Below are positions 42,394 to 51,334 of a stretch of DNA of 64,000 bases, piece by piece. The notes beneath the pieces were generated by a model. That model searched no databases and was not told the DNA's origin. It worked only from the letters and a program-made list of their open reading frames with translations. Positions within the stretch are counted from its first letter, which is position 1; every line of letters starts with the position of its first letter. Both the position numbers and the translations under genes were made by a program. Source of the stretch: Bacteroidia bacterium (GTDB taxonomy: Bacteria > Bacteroidota > Bacteroidia > Bacteroidales > Azobacteroidaceae); NCBI GenBank assembly GCA_025996865.1, contig BNTV01000012.1, positions 1-64,000 of the forward strand. The letters are read 5' to 3'.

Positions 42394-43989
42394 ATGTTTA
42401 TTTTACAGAATATCAGTTTTATACACACCGATAGAGAATTGCTGTTCGACAACATTAACCTCTCTGTCAATTCAAAAGAGAAAATTGCAATTATCGGCAA
42501 TAATGGCGTTGGCAAATCAACTTTGCTGAAAATTATTGCAGGGCAATTACTTCCTGCCGAAGGCGCAATTACCGTTTCCTCAAATCCTTATTATGTGCCG
42601 CAAATTGTTGGACAATTCGACAGTTTGACTATTGCACAGGTCCTTGGAATTAAAGAAAAATTAGATGCATTGTCCGAAATCCTGTCGGGTAATGTTACTG
42701 ACGAAAATTTGTCGGTATTGGACGATGACTGGACAATTGAAGAACGTTGTATCGAGGCTTTATCTTATTGGTATTTAGATGGTTTTGATTTAAATACAAA
42801 AATGGAAACTTTGAGCGGCGGACAAAAAACAAAAATTTTTCTCGCGGGAATAAAAATTCATCATCCCGAAATTGTGTTGTTAGACGAGCCAACCAACCAT
42901 TTGGATTCGACAGCAAGAGAACGTCTTGAACAATTCATCACCGAAACTTCCTGCGTTGTTGTCGTGGTTAGCCACGACCGTAGTGTGCTTAACCGACTTG
43001 ATACAATGTGCGAGTTGAACAAGCATGGAATTAAAATTTACGGTGGCAATTACGAATTTTACAGGGAACAAAAACAGTTGGAAAGCAACGCCCTGAATGA
43101 AGATGTGCAAAGCAAAGAAAAAGCCTTGCGGAAAGCCGGAGAGACAGCGCGTGAAGCAGCAGAAAGAAAGCGGAAAATAGAAGAGCGGGGAAAAAAACAG
43201 CAGAAAAAAGAGGGAACGGGAAAAGCGATGATGGATAAACTGAAAAATGACGCCGAGAACAGTGCTTCCCGAATAAAAAATGTTCACGCCGATAAAATCT
43301 ATTCTATTAGGCAAGAATTAAGCGATTTGCGTAAAGAAATTTCAGAATGTGATAAAATGAAATTTGAATTTGACAATTCGTCCTTGCACAGGCATAAAAT
43401 ATTGGTTACGGCAACGGATATGAATTTTGGTTACAATGAAAATTTACTTTGGAAAAATCCAATTGATTTTCAAATTGTTAGCGGAGAAAGAATTGTTATA
43501 AAAGGTGAAAATGGGACGGGAAAAACGACTCTCCTCAAACTGATTTTGGGCGACATTGAGCCAACTGTCGGCACCGTTCTGAGGGCAAAAATCAAAACCG
43601 TTTACATTGACCAGAACTACTCACTGCTCAACACTACCTTGTCAGTATATCAACAGGCCAATGCATTCAATGACGGAACTTTAATGGAACATGAAATAAA
43701 AATTCGCCTCAACCGTTTCTTATTCACAAAAGATTTTTGGGACAAACAGTGTGCCGTGTTGAGCGGTGGTGAAAAAATGCGTTTATTGCTCTGTTGCCTT
43801 ACGATTACTAATCAGTCGCCCGACATGATTGTTTTGGATGAGCCGACAAATAATCTTGATGTTCAGAACATTGAGATTTTAACTGCTGCCATTAACGATT
43901 ATAAAGGAACGCTTATCATTGTTTCACATGACCTGTATTTTTTAGAACAGATTAAGGTGGGAAAAGCAATAGAATTAGTTGAGAATTGA
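42394..43989 (+). CDS. ABC-F family ATPase
   Basis: This 531-residue protein has two ABC domains without membrane segments. The first has Walker A GNNGVGKST (about residue 38) and signature LSGGQKTK. The second has GENGTGKTT (about 373), signature LSGGEKMR and LDEPTNNLD. A charged linker rich in E/K/R (about 240-310) joins them. ABC-F proteins act on the ribosome; some protect against antibiotics and others are translation factors. The long leader with a possible leader peptide would fit an inducible resistance type, but nothing here decides this. The stop TGA lies in a heptamer array. Confidence 0.88.
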   Translation: MFILQNISFIHTDRELLFDNINLSVNSKEKIAIIGNNGVGKSTLLKIIAGQLLPAEGAITVSSNPYYVPQIVGQFDSLTIAQVLGIKEKLDALSEILSGNVTDENLSVLDDDWTIEERCIEALSYWYLDGFDLNTKMETLSGGQKTKIFLAGIKIHHPEIVLLDEPTNHLDSTARERLEQFITETSCVVVVVSHDRSVLNRLDTMCELNKHGIKIYGGNYEFYREQKQLESNALNEDVQSKEKALRKAGETAREAAERKRKIEERGKKQQKKEGTGKAMMDKLKNDAENSASRIKNVHADKIYSIRQELSDLRKEISECDKMKFEFDNSSLHRHKILVTATDMNFGYNENLLWKNPIDFQIVSGERIVIKGENGTGKTTLLKLILGDIEPTVGTVLRAKIKTVYIDQNYSLLNTTLSVYQQANAFNDGTLMEHEIKIRLNRFLFTKDFWDKQCAVLSGGEKMRLLLCCLTITNQSPDMIVLDEPTNNLDVQNIEILTAAINDYKGTLIIVSHDLYFLEQIKVGKAIELVEN

Positions 43990-44006
43990 GAGTTGAGAAT
44001 TGAAAA
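43979..44006. repeat. Heptamer array TTGAGAR, four units, end of the ABC-F gene
   Basis: Four 7-mers (TTGAGAA, TTGAGAG, TTGAGAA, TTGAAAA) start inside the last codons of the gene; the TGA stop (43987-43989) is part of the array. Confidence 0.85.
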
Positions 44007-44060
44007 ATTTGCTTTGATTCTATTTTTATGTATTTTTGCAAAAAAACAGAATCATACGGA

Positions 44061-44180
44061 ATGATTCCCGAAGGCGTCGTACAGGTTTCGGTAGTGGGAA
44101 CTTTGAAAAAGGCCCGGTTTGAAAATGTTTTCGGTACGTTTGTCTATCAAAACCTATTCGTACAATCGAAAATAATATGA
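44061..44180 (+). pseudogene. AbiEi-like antitoxin domain fragment
   Basis: A 39-codon open stretch encodes MIPEGVVQVSVVGTLKKARF, then ENVFGTFVYQNL, and ends in TGA. This resembles the middle part of AbiEi/type IV antitoxin-like proteins in Bacteroidota (I-P-x-x-V, T-L-K-K-A-x-F, G-x-F-x-Y). Both ends of such a gene are missing. The match is from memory and weak. The 360-bp gap 43990-44353 holds only this fragment, the next one and the array. Confidence 0.45.
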
Positions 44181-44257
44181 AACAACTAAAGGAGAAAGGA
44201 ATAATTGCCCGAATAGGCAGTAAAAAAACAGGCGAATGGGAAATTAAAGAACAATAA
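44177..44257 (+). pseudogene. Winged-helix tail fragment (RecG/AlbA-type ATP-binding protein C-terminus)
   Basis: A 26-codon stretch encodes MKQLKEKGIIARIGSKKTGE, then WEIKEQ, and stops. L-K-E-K-G-I-I-x-R-I-G-S-K-K-T-G-x-W is the usual end of AlbA_2/RecG-like winged-helix proteins or Fic-type proteins. It overlaps the preceding fragment by four bases. It is a relic with no start domain. Confidence 0.5.
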
Positions 44258-44282
44258 TTTATCGTTCAAAATAAAATAATAG

Positions 44283-44290
44283 TATCTTTG
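44283..44290 (+). promoter_or_regulatory. -7 promoter box TATCTTTG for the DUF4143 ATPase
   Basis: TATCTTTG lies 64 bp upstream of the ATG at 44354. Confidence 0.5.
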
Positions 44291-44353
44291 TGTCTTCAAA
44301 GTATAAAACAAAAACACAGTAATTAGTAAAATAAAACGGCAATAAAATGTAAA

Positions 44354-45607
44354 ATGAAATACAGAAAAAGATTAACAGACAATGAATTATTGAACAAATT
44401 AGAATCTTCTGGAGCTATTCTAATTCGCGGGGCAAAAGCGTGTGGAAAAACCGAATCCGCAAAGCAGTTTGCCAAAAGCATTGTGCGGGTTGATACTGAT
44501 GAAAATATTGCTGATATAATGTCCACAAATCCTAAACGATTACTTATGGGTAATACGCCTCTTTTGCTCGACGAGTGGCAAGAACAACCCAAACTTTGGA
44601 ATTTGGTGCGACATGAAGTTGATGAACGTGCTCTGCCGGCTCAATTTATCCTCACCGGTTCTGCCAATCCGGAAGAAACCGCCAAAATGCATTCCGGCGC
44701 GGGACGATTCACAACGCTGGATATGCGGACTATGTCGGGGCAAGAATTGGGGTTTTCTTCCGGAAAAATCAGCATGAACGACTTGTTTCAAGAACGCAAA
44801 ATTGATATATACGACGAACCAACGCCGTTAGAAATGCTCATCGAAAAAATAGTTGTCGGCGGTTTCCCAACTACGCTGAATAAATCCGTGTCGCAGGCAA
44901 TGAACATCAATTCCGGTTATATTGACTTACTTGCAGAAGTTGATATGAGCCGAGTTTCCAAAATTAAACGCGACCCGGTAAAAGTAAAAAATCTCTTGCG
45001 TTCCATTGCTCGAAATACGGCTACACTTGCTGATGCTGCTACCTTTGCAACCGATATTCACGAAAAAGAAAACAGTGATATTTCCAGACCAACCATCTAC
45101 GATTATCTCGACTGTTTGAAACGCCTTATGCTCATTGAGGTACAACCTGCATGGTCGCCTCATTTGCGCTCGGCTGCCATATTGCGAAAATCGCCGAAAA
45201 TTCATTTTACCGACGTGTGTCTGTCGGTTGCCTCCATTGGGGCTAATGAAAAATCCCTGCTGAACGATTTGAAATTTTCCGGCTTTTTGTTTGAATCCTT
45301 AGTAACTCACGATTTGAGAGTTTATGCTCAGGCAAACGATGCCAAAGTGTTTCATTACCGCGATTCTAACAATTTGGAAATTGATGCTGTCGTTCAAAAA
45401 CGCAATGGCGACTGGCTGGCTTTTGAGATAAAACTCGGCACCGGACAAATTGAAGAGGCCGCAAAAAACCTGCTTCATTTTAACTCAATTATTGACACAA
45501 CGAAAACCAATCCGCCGAAATCACTTAACGTTATTACCGGTACAGGAATAAGTTACACTCGCAAAGATGGAGTAAATGTAATTTCGCTCGCCTCATTGGG
45601 AGCGTAG
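44354..45607 (+). CDS. AAA ATPase with DUF4143 C-terminal domain
   Basis: This 417-residue protein starts MKYRKRLTDNELLNKLESSG. Walker A is GAKACGKTESA (about 26-36), Walker B is TPLLLDEWQEQPKLW, and FILTGSANPEE is the sensor region. The DUF4143 part contains FLFESLVTHDLRVYAQ and a nuclease-like NNLEIDAVVQKRNGDWLAFEIKLG (about 340-363). This family is common in Bacteroidota and has no clear function; it may be a mobile or conflict-system ATPase. The broken AbiEi- and winged-helix fragments upstream suggest an accessory insertion site. Confidence 0.88.
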   Translation: MKYRKRLTDNELLNKLESSGAILIRGAKACGKTESAKQFAKSIVRVDTDENIADIMSTNPKRLLMGNTPLLLDEWQEQPKLWNLVRHEVDERALPAQFILTGSANPEETAKMHSGAGRFTTLDMRTMSGQELGFSSGKISMNDLFQERKIDIYDEPTPLEMLIEKIVVGGFPTTLNKSVSQAMNINSGYIDLLAEVDMSRVSKIKRDPVKVKNLLRSIARNTATLADAATFATDIHEKENSDISRPTIYDYLDCLKRLMLIEVQPAWSPHLRSAAILRKSPKIHFTDVCLSVASIGANEKSLLNDLKFSGFLFESLVTHDLRVYAQANDAKVFHYRDSNNLEIDAVVQKRNGDWLAFEIKLGTGQIEEAAKNLLHFNSIIDTTKTNPPKSLNVITGTGISYTRKDGVNVISLASLGA

Positions 45608-45680
45608 TGCAAACAGCTGATAAACAGCGTTTGCAAAATTATAAAAAAATTAGATGCCGGAAATATTTTGGGAAAAAGTT

Positions 45681-47042
45681 TTATTTTACTTCCAATTCCT
45701 TCCCCCTGAAACCTTCATCAAACACTCCTCCATCATACACTAACCGCCCATTGACAAACGTTTTTTCCACGCGATGTGAAAAAGTCGCTCCCTCCAAAGG
45801 CGACCAGCCGCATTTGTACAAAATGTTCTCCTTGCCGACCGTCCACGATTGATTGGGATTGACCAAAACCAAATCGGCATAATATCCCTCACGGATAAAT
45901 CCCCGGTCTTTAATACCGAACAACTTAGCCGGAGCATGAGCCATTTTTTCTACAAGCAATTCTTCGGTGAAAACACCTTGTTTGCATAATTCCAGCATAG
46001 CAACCAAGGCATGTTGCACCATCGGTCCGCCGGAAGCTGCTTTTAAACAAGAACCTTGCTTTTCTGCCATTGTGTGGGGAGCATGGTCGGTTGCAACAAT
46101 ATCTATTTTCCCTTCAATCAACGCTTTTCGCAAAGCGTCGCGGTCAGTCCGCGATTTGACTGCAGGATTCCATTTGATTAAATTACCTTTTTCGGCATAA
46201 TCTTCATCGCTGAACCAAAGGTGATGAATACAAACTTCAGCCGTTATCCGTTTTTCTTCTAAAGGTTTGGATTCTAACAACGACAACTCTTTTTCGGTAG
46301 ATAGATGGAAAATATGCAGACGGGAATTGTATTTTTTCGCCAAACGCACGGCTTCGGAAGATGATTCGAAACAAGCTTGAACATCCCGTATTTTCGGATG
46401 AAAAGTAATGTCCAAATCTTCGCCGTATTGTGCCATGTAACGTGCTTTATTGGCAGCAATGACTGCTTCACTTTCGCAATGCGTGACAATAATCCGGTCT
46501 GTTTCGGAAAAAATTCTTTCCAATGATTGCGGATTATCAACAAGCATGTTCCCGGTCGAAGCGCCCATAAAAACCTTGACGGCTACGGCTCTTTTGGCGC
46601 CTTCTTTTTTTAACTCATCAATATTATTGTTTGTCCCGCCAATCATAAAAGAATAGTTTGCCATGGAAGTCTGCGCGGCAATGTCGAATTTATCGTTCAA
46701 AGCCTCAACCGTAACGGTCTGAGGCAGCGTATTGGGCATATCCATGAAAGACGTGATTCCTCCGGCAATAGCCGCCCGCGATTCGCTGTGAATATCGCCT
46801 TTGTGCGTCAAACCCGGTTCGCGGAAATGGACTTGGTCGTCGATAAGACCGGGGAGCAACAGGAGGCCTTGGGCGTCGATAGTTAGTGGTAAATGGTTAG
46901 TGGTTAGTGGTGAAGGGGCTTCTTGTAGCATTGACCTTTCACCGTGCACCCATTTAATCCGTTCTCCTTCAATCAATACATCAGCGATTTGCCGTTTCCC
47001 TTCATTGATAATTAAAGCATTTTTTATAAAAATCGAATCCAT
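45681..47042 (-). CDS. pyrC: Dihydroorotase
   Basis: This 453-residue amidohydrolase forms dihydroorotate in pyrimidine synthesis. [20 protein letters not shown] has the Bacteroidota-typical Q-x-H in place of the H-x-H motif (from memory). [15 protein letters not shown], the metal lysine region and [15 protein letters not shown] follow as expected. A peptide of about 20 residues between the N-terminal beta-strands and the catalytic domain (around [15 protein letters not shown]) comes from a heptamer array at 46882-46916. I used the ATG at 47042; the extra [10 protein letters not shown] codons upstream are themselves from the repeat at 47048. Confidence 0.92.
   Translation of the reverse strand: MDSIFIKNALIINEGKRQIADVLIEGERIKWVHGERSMLQEAPSPLTTNHLPLTIDAQGLLLLPGLIDDQVHFREPGLTHKGDIHSESRAAIAGGITSFMDMPNTLPQTVTVEALNDKFDIAAQTSMANYSFMIGGTNNNIDELKKEGAKRAVAVKVFMGASTGNMLVDNPQSLERIFSETDRIIVTHCESEAVIAANKARYMAQYGEDLDITFHPKIRDVQACFESSSEAVRLAKKYNSRLHIFHLSTEKELSLLESKPLEEKRITAEVCIHHLWFSDEDYAEKGNLIKWNPAVKSRTDRDALRKALIEGKIDIVATDHAPHTMAEKQGSCLKAASGGPMVQHALVAMLELCKQGVFTEELLVEKMAHAPAKLFGIKDRGFIREGYYADLVLVNPNQSWTVGKENILYKCGWSPLEGATFSHRVEKTFVNGRLVYDGGVFDEGFRGKELEVK
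46882..46916. repeat. Heptamer array GTTAGTG, five units, in frame in pyrC
   Basis: Units GTTAGTG (three times), GTAAATG and GTGAAGG follow in seven-base register. On the minus strand they encode [12 protein letters not shown] inside dihydroorotase. More heptamer-like sequence (CCTTTCA, CCGTGCA) follows to about 46955. Confidence 0.85.
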
Positions 47043-47047
47043 TCTTC

Positions 47048-47114
47048 CACCCTTTACCTTTTTACCTTTCACCCTTTACCTTTTTACTTTTCACCCTTTA
47101 CCTTATTAGCTTTT
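47048..47114. repeat. 22-bp tandem repeat (7+7+8), end of the GT2 gene
   Basis: Two exact-register copies of a 22-bp unit (CACCCTTTACCTTTTTACYT followed by TT) and a degenerate third copy. The unit is itself built of CACCCTT, TACCTTT and an eight-base variant. The GT2 stop (47084-47086) lies inside. Confidence 0.9.
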
Positions 47115-47842
47115 GCCTTTTGCCTACCAACCAAAGCATCCCACTTCAACTGAATAACGCCGAACAAAGCTTCTCCGAATATTCCGCTATTCATTTTGGA
47201 AACGCCTTCCACGCGATTAATAAAGATAATCGGAACTTCTTCGAGTTTAAATCCTAAAGTGTGGGCTGTAAATTTCATTTCAATCTGGAAGGCATAGCCT
47301 TTGAAGCGAATGGAATCCAAACCAATGGTTTCCAATACTTTTCGTTTATAACATTTGAATCCTGCGGTGGTATCCTTAATGTCTATTCCCGAAATGATAC
47401 GAACGTAAATGGAAGCAAAATACGACATTAAAACCCTTGATATCGGCCAGTTAACTACATTAACACCGGTAATATAACGGGAGCCGATGGCTACATCCGC
47501 TCCGCCTTTGGAGCAGGCGTCGTATAAACGAATCAAATCTTTCGGACTGTGGGAAAAATCGGCATCCATTTCGAAAATATATTCGTATTCGCGTTCCAAA
47601 GCCCACTTGAAACCGGCTATATAAGCCGTTCCTAAACCTAATTTGCCTTTGCGCTCAAGGATAAAAAGGCGATCCGGAAATTCGATTTGCAAGTGCTTGA
47701 CAATCGACGCTGTTCCGTCGGGAGAACCATCGTCAATCACTAAAATATCGAACTGTTTTTCGAGTGAAAAGACTGCCCGAATTATTTTTTCAATATTTTC
47801 TTTTTCGTTATAAGTCGGAATAATTACAATGCTGTCGCTCAT
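47084..47842 (-). CDS. Polyprenol-phosphate glycosyltransferase (Dpm1-like GT2)
   Basis: This 252-residue protein has IVIIPTYNEKENIEKII, VIDDGSPDGTASIV, EMDADFSHSPKDLIRLYDAC (D-x-D) and SRYITGVNVVNWPISRVLMS. It resembles dolichol-phosphate mannose synthase type enzymes that load a sugar on undecaprenyl-phosphate, with no membrane domain seen. I chose the ATG at 47842; upstream codons include the mfd promoter side. The C-terminus (KANKVKGEK) and stop are built from the 22-bp repeat. Confidence 0.9.
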   Translation of the reverse strand: MSDSIVIIPTYNEKENIEKIIRAVFSLEKQFDILVIDDGSPDGTASIVKHLQIEFPDRLFILERKGKLGLGTAYIAGFKWALEREYEYIFEMDADFSHSPKDLIRLYDACSKGGADVAIGSRYITGVNVVNWPISRVLMSYFASIYVRIISGIDIKDTTAGFKCYKRKVLETIGLDSIRFKGYAFQIEMKFTAHTLGFKLEEVPIIFINRVEGVSKMNSGIFGEALFGVIQLKWDALVGRQKAKANKVKGEK

Positions 47843-47892
47843 CGGTTGAAGTGATTTATTTTTGCAAAGATACAAAAAATAGGATTATTCAT

Positions 47893-47900
47893 TACCTTTG
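47893..47900 (+). promoter_or_regulatory. -7 promoter box TACCTTTG for mfd
   Basis: TACCTTTG lies 24 bp upstream of the TTG at 47924 and makes that codon the likely start. Confidence 0.6.
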
Positions 47901-47923
47901 CAGAAATTTTCACGTTAGAAAAA

Positions 47924-50900
47924 TTGATTTTAAAAGAATTATACGCTTCACATCCTCAGGTTAAAGCAGCTTTGTCGCTACTGAAACAGACAAAATCGCT
48001 GCTTTTCTTGTCCGGACTGCACGGTTCGGCGGGGAGTATTGTGTCTGCTGCGCTTTTTGCAAAATCTTCCTGTCATTTCCTCTGTATTTTGAACGACCTG
48101 GAAGAAGCCGGTTATTTCTATCACGATTGTTGCCAGGTATTGGATGAAGAAAGCGTTTTGTTCTTTCCCTCAGGATTCAAGCGAAATATCCGTTACGGAC
48201 AAAAAGACCCGGCAAATGAAATCTTGCGAACAGAAATTTTAGGCCGCCTGAATGCCGGTGAAAAACCGTATCTGATTGTAACTTATCCCGAAGCATTAGC
48301 CGAAAAAGTCATTTCCGGAAATGCGCTTCAAGCCAATACGCTGACTATTTCCAAGGGGGAAAAAATCAATACGTCTTTTGTGGAGGAAGTTTTGGAATCC
48401 TACGGTTTCGAATACGTGGATTATGTTTACGAGCCGGGACAATACGCTGTTCGAGGCTCTATTATCGACGTTTTTTCTTTTTCCAACGAGTATCCTTTCC
48501 GCATTGACTTTTTTGGCGATGAAGTGGAAAGCCTCCGTACTTTCGATGTGGAAACCCAATTGTCCAAAGAAAAATTAACTTCCGTTTCCATTATTTCCGG
48601 ACAATCCGGCAATCGCGAAACAACAATTTTCTCTTATCTGAACGAAAATTCCCGTTTGATTTTTCGCAACGACAAGTGGGTTTACGAACGAATTGAAGGT
48701 ATTTGGAATGAAGAACCTGTCCTCGCTAACGAGGAAACTTTCCAATCCATTGACGAAATCAGACTGCTGCTTACGCCTGCAAATATTATCAGGGAGTGGA
48801 CGGACAAGTTCGGACAGATACATTTGACTCCCCAGCCCCCTAAAGGGGGAGTTGAAACCACGTCTGAAAATATCGCTGAAACAAAGTCCCCTTCAGGGAA
48901 ACAACGTTCGGCGGTAGCCAATTTAGGGGTAAGTTGGGAGGTAGTACATTTCCAAACCGAACCCCAAATTTCCTATCACAAAAACTTCGACTTGGTAGCT
49001 ACGTCTTTCAAAGAAAAATTGGACAATGCCTATCAAATTTATATTTTGAGCGACAATGAAAAACAAATTGCGCGAATCCGTTCCATCTTTGAAGACCGTG
49101 GCGACAACATCACTTTCACGCCTGTTCTGAAAACTTTGCACGCAGGCTTTATCGACAAAACTTCACGGATTTGTTTGTTCACCGACCATCAGTTATTCGA
49201 CCGTTTTCATAAATACAATTTGAAGTCCGAACGCGCCCGCACGGGAAAAATCGCTTTGTCTTTGAAAGAATTGCAGCAATTCCAACAAGGTGATTATGTG
49301 GTACATATCGACCACGGCGTCGGCAAATTCGGCGGATTGATACGCACCGAAATCAACGGGAAAATGCAGGAAGTCATCAAACTGATTTACCTGAACGATG
49401 ATATTATTTTCGTCAGCATTCACGCGCTGCACAAAATTTCCAAATACAAAGGCAAAGACAATGAACCGCCGCGTTTGAACAAATTGGGTTCGGGTGCGTG
49501 GGAAAATCTGAAAGACCGCACCAAGAAAAAGGTCAAAGATATTGCCAAAGATTTGATTTTGCTTTATTCCAAGCGCAAGGAAGAAAAAGGCTTTGCTTTT
49601 TCGCCCGATACTTATCTGCAAAAAGAATTGGAAGCCTCTTTCATCTACGAAGATACGCCCGACCAGTTGAAAGCGACTAATGAAGTCAAACAGGACATGG
49701 AAAATTCCCGTCCCATGGATCGCTTGGTTTGTGGCGACGTCGGGTTTGGAAAAACGGAAGTAGCTATCCGGGCGGCATTCAAGGCCGTTGTGGATGGAAA
49801 ACAAGCGGCCGTACTGGTACCCACGACTTTATTGGCTTACCAACATTACAACACTTTCAAAGAACGATTGGAGAATTTACCGGTTACGGTAGATTATCTT
49901 TCCCGTGCAAGAACGCAGAAAGACACGAAAGAAATCCTTCAAAATCTGCAAGACGGCAAAATTGATATATTGATAGGTACGCATCGGATAATCAGTAAAG
50001 ACATTGTATTCAAAGATTTAGGATTGTTGATTGTCGATGAAGAACAAAAATTCGGGGTAAGCGTAAAAGAAAAACTCAAACAGCTGAAGATCAATGTCGA
50101 TACATTGACTTTGACCGCTACGCCGATTCCACGCACGCTGCAATTCAGTTTGATGGGTGCACGCGATTTGTCCAATATTTCGACGCCTCCGCCCAACCGT
50201 TATCCGATTCAGACCGAAGTGCACCGCTTCGGCGGAGATATTATCCGCGAAGCCATCAATTTCGAAATGAGCCGCAACGGTCAGATTTTTATCATCAACA
50301 ACCGGATTTCCAATCTGAAAGAATTGGAGGACTTGATTCATCGCGAAGTTCCCGACGCCCGCATCGCCATCGGTCACGGACAAATGGAACCGACAGCCTT
50401 GGAAGAAATTGTCATGGATTTTGTCAATTACGAATATGATGTGTTGATTGCTACGTCCATCATCGAAAACGGGATTGACATTCCCAATGCCAATACGATT
50501 ATCATAAACAACGCTCATCATTTCGGACTGAGTGATTTGCATCAGTTGCGCGGACGAGTAGGACGCAGTAATCGCAAAGCGTTTTGTTACCTGTTGTCGC
50601 CTCCGCTTCACCTTTTGAGTCCTGAAGCTCGCCGGCGTTTGCAAGCCATTGAGAATTTTTCGGAATTGGGAAGCGGAATCCATGTTGCTATGCAAGATTT
50701 GGATATTCGGGGAGCCGGTAATATGTTGGGCGCCGAACAAAGCGGATTCATTGCCGATTTGGGTTACGAAACGTATCAAAAAATTCTCAACGAAGCTGTA
50801 CTCGAACTGAAAAATGAAGAATTTTCCGACCTGTACAAAGACGAAAATGCCGTTGACACCGGCGAAAACTACGTGAACGATACCAATGTGGAAAGCGATT

Positions 50901-51334
50901 TGGAATTGCTTTTCCCTTCTTCCTATATTCCCAACGATTCGGAACGCATTTTACTGTACAAGGAATTGGACGGCATGGAAGAAGAAGGCGATATTGAACA
51001 ATTCCGGATTAAGCTGCAAGACCGGTTTGGAAAAATTCCCCAGCGGGGCGAGGAACTGATTCGGATTGTACGGCTGCGGCGTCTTGCCAAGAAGTTAGGC
51101 ATCGAAAAAATATCCTTGAAAGTCGGAAAAATGACGATTTTCTTGATTTTTCAAACCGAATCGGCGTATTACCAAAGCGAAGCTTTCGACAAGTTGCTGA
51201 AATTTGTTCAGAAAAATTACAAGCGGACGCAGTTGAAAGAACGGAACAACCGGCGTTCGGTGATGGTTTCCGACATCAATTCGGTTGAGAAGGCAGTTAC
51301 GGTTTTGGAGGAGATTATAAATGACAAATCATAA
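47924..51334 (+). CDS. mfd: Transcription-repair coupling factor Mfd
   Basis: This 1136-residue protein starts with TTG at 47924; no ATG lies nearby and the promoter box is 24 bp upstream. It carries UvrB-like homology (SSCHFLCILNDLEEAGYFYH; YVYEPGQYAVRGSIIDVFSF), the RNA-polymerase-binding CarD-like region (GDYVVHIDHGVGKFGGLI), and the RecG-like helicase with Walker A GDVGFGKTE (about 604), DEEQ and RGRVGRS. An extra 38 or so residues (from TPQPPKGGVE to LGVSW, about residues 303-340) come from a palindromic element at 48826-48937, inserted in frame between the UvrB-like and CarD-like parts. Confidence 0.95.
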   Translation: MILKELYASHPQVKAALSLLKQTKSLLFLSGLHGSAGSIVSAALFAKSSCHFLCILNDLEEAGYFYHDCCQVLDEESVLFFPSGFKRNIRYGQKDPANEILRTEILGRLNAGEKPYLIVTYPEALAEKVISGNALQANTLTISKGEKINTSFVEEVLESYGFEYVDYVYEPGQYAVRGSIIDVFSFSNEYPFRIDFFGDEVESLRTFDVETQLSKEKLTSVSIISGQSGNRETTIFSYLNENSRLIFRNDKWVYERIEGIWNEEPVLANEETFQSIDEIRLLLTPANIIREWTDKFGQIHLTPQPPKGGVETTSENIAETKSPSGKQRSAVANLGVSWEVVHFQTEPQISYHKNFDLVATSFKEKLDNAYQIYILSDNEKQIARIRSIFEDRGDNITFTPVLKTLHAGFIDKTSRICLFTDHQLFDRFHKYNLKSERARTGKIALSLKELQQFQQGDYVVHIDHGVGKFGGLIRTEINGKMQEVIKLIYLNDDIIFVSIHALHKISKYKGKDNEPPRLNKLGSGAWENLKDRTKKKVKDIAKDLILLYSKRKEEKGFAFSPDTYLQKELEASFIYEDTPDQLKATNEVKQDMENSRPMDRLVCGDVGFGKTEVAIRAAFKAVVDGKQAAVLVPTTLLAYQHYNTFKERLENLPVTVDYLSRARTQKDTKEILQNLQDGKIDILIGTHRIISKDIVFKDLGLLIVDEEQKFGVSVKEKLKQLKINVDTLTLTATPIPRTLQFSLMGARDLSNISTPPPNRYPIQTEVHRFGGDIIREAINFEMSRNGQIFIINNRISNLKELEDLIHREVPDARIAIGHGQMEPTALEEIVMDFVNYEYDVLIATSIIENGIDIPNANTIIINNAHHFGLSDLHQLRGRVGRSNRKAFCYLLSPPLHLLSPEARRRLQAIENFSELGSGIHVAMQDLDIRGAGNMLGAEQSGFIADLGYETYQKILNEAVLELKNEEFSDLYKDENAVDTGENYVNDTNVESDLELLFPSSYIPNDSERILLYKELDGMEEEGDIEQFRIKLQDRFGKIPQRGEELIRIVRLRRLAKKLGIEKISLKVGKMTIFLIFQTESAYYQSEAFDKLLKFVQKNYKRTQLKERNNRRSVMVSDINSVEKAVTVLEEIINDKS
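48826..48937. repeat. Two-part palindromic element inserted in frame in mfd
   Basis: CCCCAGCCCCCTAAAGGGGG is followed by AAAGTCCCCTTCAGGG and then ATTTAGGGGTAAG. It is about 112 bp, with no stop in the mfd frame. It has the same parts, in the same order, as the birA junction element at 39811. Confidence 0.88.

Noticed and set aside
49193..50779. Long minus-strand ORFs within mfd (203 and 253 residues)
   Set aside because: Antisense shadows of a well-conserved helicase region.
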